From: Planctomycetota bacterium
GTDB lineage: Bacteria; Planctomycetota; UBA8108; UBA1146; JAKEFC01
Reading direction: 5' to 3'
NCBI GenBank assembly: GCA_022616235.1
Contig: JAKEFC010000281.1
Location: 1-39,485, forward strand
Length of the DNA stretch: 39,485 bases
Part shown: positions 35,530 to 39,485 of the stretch, one piece after another
Layout of the letters: each line of letters opens with the position of its first letter
Numbering within the stretch: the stretch's first letter is position 1
The notes under the pieces: model-generated
What the model saw: only the letters and a program-made list of their open reading frames with translations
The model's database searches: none
What the model was told of the DNA's origin: nothing
Translations under genes and position numbers: made by a program

Positions 35530-36513
35530 TTACGACGCTGAGATTGGGACTAGGAAAGGCGCGAAGTCGGGGGGCGGGGGGGCGCTCACCGCGATCGTGT
35601 AGCCCCAAAGGGGGTGTGGGAAGCGGAGCAACGCGGAGTGGAGGAGAGGACGGGCCGGAAAGGTCGGGACGCCGCGCACTTCGCTCCAACGTTCGCGGGA
35701 AGAGCCGTAGCCCGCGTCTCCCAAGATCGGGTGGCCGCAGGCCGCGAGGTGGGCGCGAATCTGGTTCTGCCGCCCGGTGATCGCATCGCAGCGAACGACG
35801 CTGAAGGCGCCGGCGACAAGGAGGACTCGCACGCGCGTAAGGGCGGGCCTGCCGCCGGCCGCAACTTTCGCCAAGCGATTGCCTTCCCGTTGCGCCTGCT
35901 CCGGATCCAGCCCGATCGGGAGGTCGATGTCGAAGCCGGCGCTGCTCGGCGCGCCATGGACCACGGCAAGATACTCCTTGTGGACGCGATCGCTCTCGAA
36001 CGCGCGCTGCAGCGTCCTTCGGACTTCGGTGTTCTTGGCGATGAGCAGCACGCCGGAGGTGTCGCGGTCCAAGCGGTGGCATAGCTTCGGGACTACGTGG
36101 CGAAGGCCGCGCGCGTTGCAGCCGCGGTAGCGAGCGTGGATCTCGTTCAGGATCGTGCCGCCGACCGCGCGTCCGACCGGATGGACGAGACGCCCCGCCG
36201 GCTTGTTCGCGCAGAGCAGGTAGGGATCCTCCCAGAGCGGCGGCGGAAGCGCCGCGGATCCCGGCAGCAGCGCCTCGCCGCCGGGCGTGAGCAGGATCCG
36301 GATGCGATCGCCGTTCGCGACGCGCTGCGCGGGCTTCGCGCCGGCGTCGTTCACGGAGACGCGTTCGAGATGGATCAGCTTCTGGACGCGCGCGCGCGAC
36401 TTCCAGCCGAGCGCGCGGAGGAGATAGAGATCGAGGCGTTCGCGGCGCGTGATGCGAGCGACGAGGTCGAGCGAGCCGCAGGGGATCGAGAGGTCGCGGC
36501 TGGGTGGGAACAT
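35530..36513 (-). CDS. RluA-family pseudouridine synthase (S4 domain plus catalytic domain)
   Basis: S4-like LDLYLLRALGWKSRARVQKLIHLERVSVND; catalytic motif HRLDRDTSGVLLIAKN; GRQNQIRAHLAACGHPILGDAGYG. Confidence 0.93.
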   Translation of the reverse strand: MFPPSRDLSIPCGSLDLVARITRRERLDLYLLRALGWKSRARVQKLIHLERVSVNDAGAKPAQRVANGDRIRILLTPGGEALLPGSAALPPPLWEDPYLLCANKPAGRLVHPVGRAVGGTILNEIHARYRGCNARGLRHVVPKLCHRLDRDTSGVLLIAKNTEVRRTLQRAFESDRVHKEYLAVVHGAPSSAGFDIDLPIGLDPEQAQREGNRLAKVAAGGRPALTRVRVLLVAGAFSVVRCDAITGRQNQIRAHLAACGHPILGDAGYGSSRERWSEVRGVPTFPARPLLHSALLRFPHPLWGYTIAVSAPPPPDFAPFLVPISAS

Positions 36514-36536
36514 GGGCGGCCTCTCCGCGTCCGCGC

Positions 36537-38366
36537 CTACTTCACGGTGTTCAGAGGACGCGGCTCCAGATTCGGATGGTTGTCGGGCCACGGGGCCGCG
36601 GGCCGCGCCTTCGTCCGGAAGCCATCGAGGTAGACTTGGAATTCCGCGACCAGCTCGGAGTTGCCCATCTTCGACACTTCCTTCACCAGCAGCTCCGCGA
36701 CCTGGATCGCCTCCTGCCAGCGCTCGAATTGCGCCAACGCGAACGCTTTCGTGAGCAGCAGATTCGCGTCCGCGCCCTTGCCGTTCTCGGCCTGCGCCGC
36801 GAGCAGTTTCTCCACCTCCTCCAAGACTTGGCGGGGATCCTTCGCGGCATCGCGCGGCACCGTCGCGAGCAGCCGGAGATGCGTGACGCGGATCGCGTCC
36901 GAATCCGGAACCGCGGCCCGCGACTCATCGAGGTGGGTGCGAGCCGCATCGTATTCGTGGAGCCGAATCAGGCACAAGGCGAGCGCCAGGCGCGCCTGTT
37001 CATCGCCAGGATAGTGCTTTACGACGTGACGGAAGTGCTCCGCGGCCTCCGGGAATTGCTTCAGGCGCCGGAGCGCGTTCCCGAGATTGAAGTGCGCATC
37101 GCGCTGCTCGGGGTTCGCGTCGATGGAGAGCCGAAATTGCTCCACCGCCTTCTCGTCTTCGCCGAGCTTCGCGAGCAGCGTGCCGAGATTGAACAAGAGA
37201 CTGTGGTTCGCGGGAGCGATCTGGAGCGCGGCCTCGAAGTCCGCGCGCGCGAGCTTGTGCAATTCGAGCGCTTTCGCCCGTTCCGCCGCGGCTTCTTCGC
37301 GCTTCCCTTCCTTCTCGAGCTGCGCCGCGCTCGCTTCGGCCTTGGTGGCGAGCTTCACGCGCGTGGCGCCGAGATTGCCGCGCGGCGTCGCGCTCTCCTC
37401 TCGGGGGGCGAGTTCGGCGGCGCGCCGAAACAGCTCCAGCGCGCCCTCCAAGTCGCCGGTCTGGGATCGGTGCCCCGCCTCGTTCTGGATCAGGCGCCAA
37501 CTCTCGGAGTTCTCGCGCCGAATCGCTTCGGTGAGCGGATCCGGGAGGGGGATCCCTGCATCCCCTTTCTGGGCGAGGATTGCTTTCGCTTCCTCATCTT
37601 TCTTCTGCGCGAGCAACACCTGCGCGAGCGGCCAGCACACCGAGGTGGCGGTCGGGGCATTGCGCAGTACCTGCTTGAAGTACTGCTCCGCATCCTTGTT
37701 CCTGCCTTGCGCGGCCGCGATCTGGCCGAGGCCGTAGTATGCGCGCGCGCACTTTCCATCGAGCTGCAAGGCTGCCCGATAGTGGCCGGCCGCGTTCTCG
37801 TAGAGGCTCTGCTCCGCGTAGGCGTCGCCGAGATGAATGCGAGTCGGCAGGTAGCTGGCGTTCAGCCGCAGCGAGCGCTGCATCGCCGCGGCCCAGCCAT
37901 CCGCGTCACCCCCGACGCGCGCGATGAGCGCCAGGTAGTAGGGCCAGCGATAGTCTCCCGGCAGGAGGCGCTCCGCGTTCCGGTAGCAGGCTTCCGCCGT
38001 TACGTTGAGCGCGAAACGGTGATAGTCGATCCCGAGTTGGCCGAACGACGCGCCTTTTTCCGCGGCGGCGACCCCCGGCTTCGCCATTAGCGCGTCGTGC
38101 AGCTCCCGCTTGCGATTCAGCTCGAGCCGCACTCCCGCTTCGACTTGGCTCAGGTCCGGCTCCGGGATCGGCTCCAGCTCGGCCGCACTCTCCGGCGCCG
38201 CGGCGCCGCCGGATTGAGCGAACGCGCCGCCGGTCAGGCTCGCCGCAGCGCCTACTGCGCCCGCGAGCAGGGCGGCGAGCGCGCCACGGCCGCACCAAGT
38301 GACTAGGAATTGCGCCGCAGCGCGGCGGCTTGGCGGCGGAGACTGTCTCGACATGGGGAGCGTCAT
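36537..38366 (-). CDS. Exported TPR-repeat protein
   Basis: Signal-like N-terminus (LAALLAGAVGAAASLTGGAFAQ); repeated TPR units (AAGHYRAALQLDGKCARAYYGLGQIAAAQG; AVEQFRLSIDANPEQRDAHFNLGNALRRLKQ). Start ATG 38366 or 38354. Confidence 0.9.
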   Translation of the reverse strand: MTLPMSRQSPPPSRRAAAQFLVTWCGRGALAALLAGAVGAAASLTGGAFAQSGGAAAPESAAELEPIPEPDLSQVEAGVRLELNRKRELHDALMAKPGVAAAEKGASFGQLGIDYHRFALNVTAEACYRNAERLLPGDYRWPYYLALIARVGGDADGWAAAMQRSLRLNASYLPTRIHLGDAYAEQSLYENAAGHYRAALQLDGKCARAYYGLGQIAAAQGRNKDAEQYFKQVLRNAPTATSVCWPLAQVLLAQKKDEEAKAILAQKGDAGIPLPDPLTEAIRRENSESWRLIQNEAGHRSQTGDLEGALELFRRAAELAPREESATPRGNLGATRVKLATKAEASAAQLEKEGKREEAAAERAKALELHKLARADFEAALQIAPANHSLLFNLGTLLAKLGEDEKAVEQFRLSIDANPEQRDAHFNLGNALRRLKQFPEAAEHFRHVVKHYPGDEQARLALALCLIRLHEYDAARTHLDESRAAVPDSDAIRVTHLRLLATVPRDAAKDPRQVLEEVEKLLAAQAENGKGADANLLLTKAFALAQFERWQEAIQVAELLVKEVSKMGNSELVAEFQVYLDGFRTKARPAAPWPDNHPNLEPRPLNTVK

Positions 38367-38403
38367 TCCTCTCGGAGTCAATGCGTGTCGTTCTGCGCTG
38401 GGA

Positions 38404-39485
38404 TCAAGGCTTCTTGCCGGTGCCTCGCAACAGCGTATGGTAGCGATCCGCCGCGAGGCCGTGCCAGGTTTCCGTAGAGCCGTCCACATAGTGGAGGCGT
38501 ACGTACTCGATGGCCCCCTCGGTGCCGAGCCCTACGAGCACCCGCGGGTCGTTCGCGCTGCAATAGCTGCCATCCGTGCGCGCGCGCCGGTGCTGTACCT
38601 TGCCGGAAGCTGATTTCACTTCGATCAGGGTGCCGACGAGGTCGATACGGTTCGCCGCGTCGCGCACGCGCACTCCCACCCAGTGACTTCCCGTTCCGAC
38701 GTCGTTCCGCAGGATGCGCGCCCAGCCGTTGTTGTTCGTGACCACCAGATCGGGGTCGCCATCGTTGTCGATGTCCCCCGTCGCTGTGCCGCGCGAGACT
38801 TCCGATACGGCGAGGGCCGTGCCTGCCTCCGCCGACACGTTCAGGAAGCGACCCTTGCCGTCGTTGCGGAAGAGTTGATTCGGCTGGTGGAGCGGAAACG
38901 GATCTCCCTTGGTGGCGAGCGCCTCTACCGTCTTCACCGCGCCGTTCGCCATGAAGAGGTCGAGCCAGCCATCGTTGTCGAAATCGAAGGACGACGTGCC
39001 GAAACCGGTGTAGATCCTGCTCTTCAGTCCGACCTCCACGCTGCGGTCCACGAAACGACCATCGCCGTTGTTGCGGTAGAAGGTGTGCAGCTCCGAGGTG
39101 AGATGAGTCGTGAACAGATCGCTGTCCCCGTCGTTGTCGAAGTCCGCCGCCTCCACCCCCATGCTGGCGAGCGCACGTCCGTGCTGATCGAGCGCGACGC
39201 CGCGCACGCCGGCATCTTCTTGAAAGGTCCCATCCGGCTGCGCGATCCACAGCTCGTTCACGCGGCCATCGTTCGCGATGAAGAGGTCGAGCCGATGATC
39301 GCCCGTGAGGTCGACCGCGACCACGCCGAGTGCGCCATGGTACGAGCGAGCGATTTGCGAGGAGGCCGAGGCATCGACGAAAGTGCCGTCGCCGTTATTG
39401 CGGAAGAACCGATTCGGGAGCGGCTCGAAGCTCTTCGGGCCGCAGTAGTCGCGCGCCGCGGACTCCGAATAGCACGGCTTGTTCG
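38404..39485 (-). CDS. VCBS/FG-GAP repeat plus ASPIC/UnbV-domain protein (CRTAC1-like), 5' end beyond the window
   Basis: Repeated calcium-binding-like blades DFDNDGDSDLF, DFDNDGWLDLF, DIDNDGDPDLVVTNNNG; UnbV-like C-terminus; the frame stays open to the window edge (NKPCYSESAARDYCGPKSFEPLPNRFFRNNGDGTFVDAS). Confidence 0.92.
   Translation of the reverse strand, partial: NKPCYSESAARDYCGPKSFEPLPNRFFRNNGDGTFVDASASSQIARSYHGALGVVAVDLTGDHRLDLFIANDGRVNELWIAQPDGTFQEDAGVRGVALDQHGRALASMGVEAADFDNDGDSDLFTTHLTSELHTFYRNNGDGRFVDRSVEVGLKSRIYTGFGTSSFDFDNDGWLDLFMANGAVKTVEALATKGDPFPLHQPNQLFRNDGKGRFLNVSAEAGTALAVSEVSRGTATGDIDNDGDPDLVVTNNNGWARILRNDVGTGSHWVGVRVRDAANRIDLVGTLIEVKSASGKVQHRRARTDGSYCSANDPRVLVGLGTEGAIEYVRLHYVDGSTETWHGLAADRYHTLLRGTGKKP

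Noticed and set aside
1-39485. CRISPR arrays, tRNA and rRNA genes, phage or defence-system genes
   Set aside because: No regularly spaced identical repeats, no tRNA cloverleaf with T-loop/anticodon signatures and no rRNA-like conserved blocks noticed; gene products do not match known defence families.

Overview
High-GC bacterial chromosomal window. Nearly every base is coding, and the real genes carry long shadow ORFs on the other frames. No tRNA, rRNA, CRISPR array, transposase or phage gene was recognised. Gene content in window order: (i) a 5'-truncated TPR-type protein, a small membrane protein plus an ArsM-type arsenite methyltransferase (minus strand), and a ~180 kDa NAD-glutamate dehydrogenase (plus strand). 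(ii) A ~22 kb co-directional minus-strand block (about 30.8 kb down to 8.5 kb). In transcription order it encodes an FHA-GAF-like histidine kinase, GspE/PilB ATPase, GspF/PilC, a GspG-like pseudopilin, a response regulator with no DNA-binding domain, a Ser/Thr kinase, a small lipoprotein, GspC/PilP-like, secretin, PilM-, PilN- and PilO-like proteins, a giant PQQ-propeller/TPR/CBM9-like protein, a lipoprotein with about 15 'WPxF/FPxY' motifs, and an MCE (MlaE-MlaF-MlaD) lipid-transport ABC module. Most junctions are ATGA or TGATG overlaps. (iii) A hypothetical protein, EtfA/EtfB, a REC-HK-REC hybrid kinase, an RluA-family pseudouridine synthase, a TPR protein and a truncated VCBS/ASPIC-UnbV (CRTAC1-like) protein. 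The most unusual non-coding signal is a dispersed ~160-180 bp intergenic repeat in three diverged copies (8306-8484, 17685-17854, 32634-32796). Each copy can fold into a long imperfect hairpin, and the best-conserved part is the apical segment TTTCTCCaTCAAtACg...CTCCTTGC. All calls come from reading the sequence; no database search was run.
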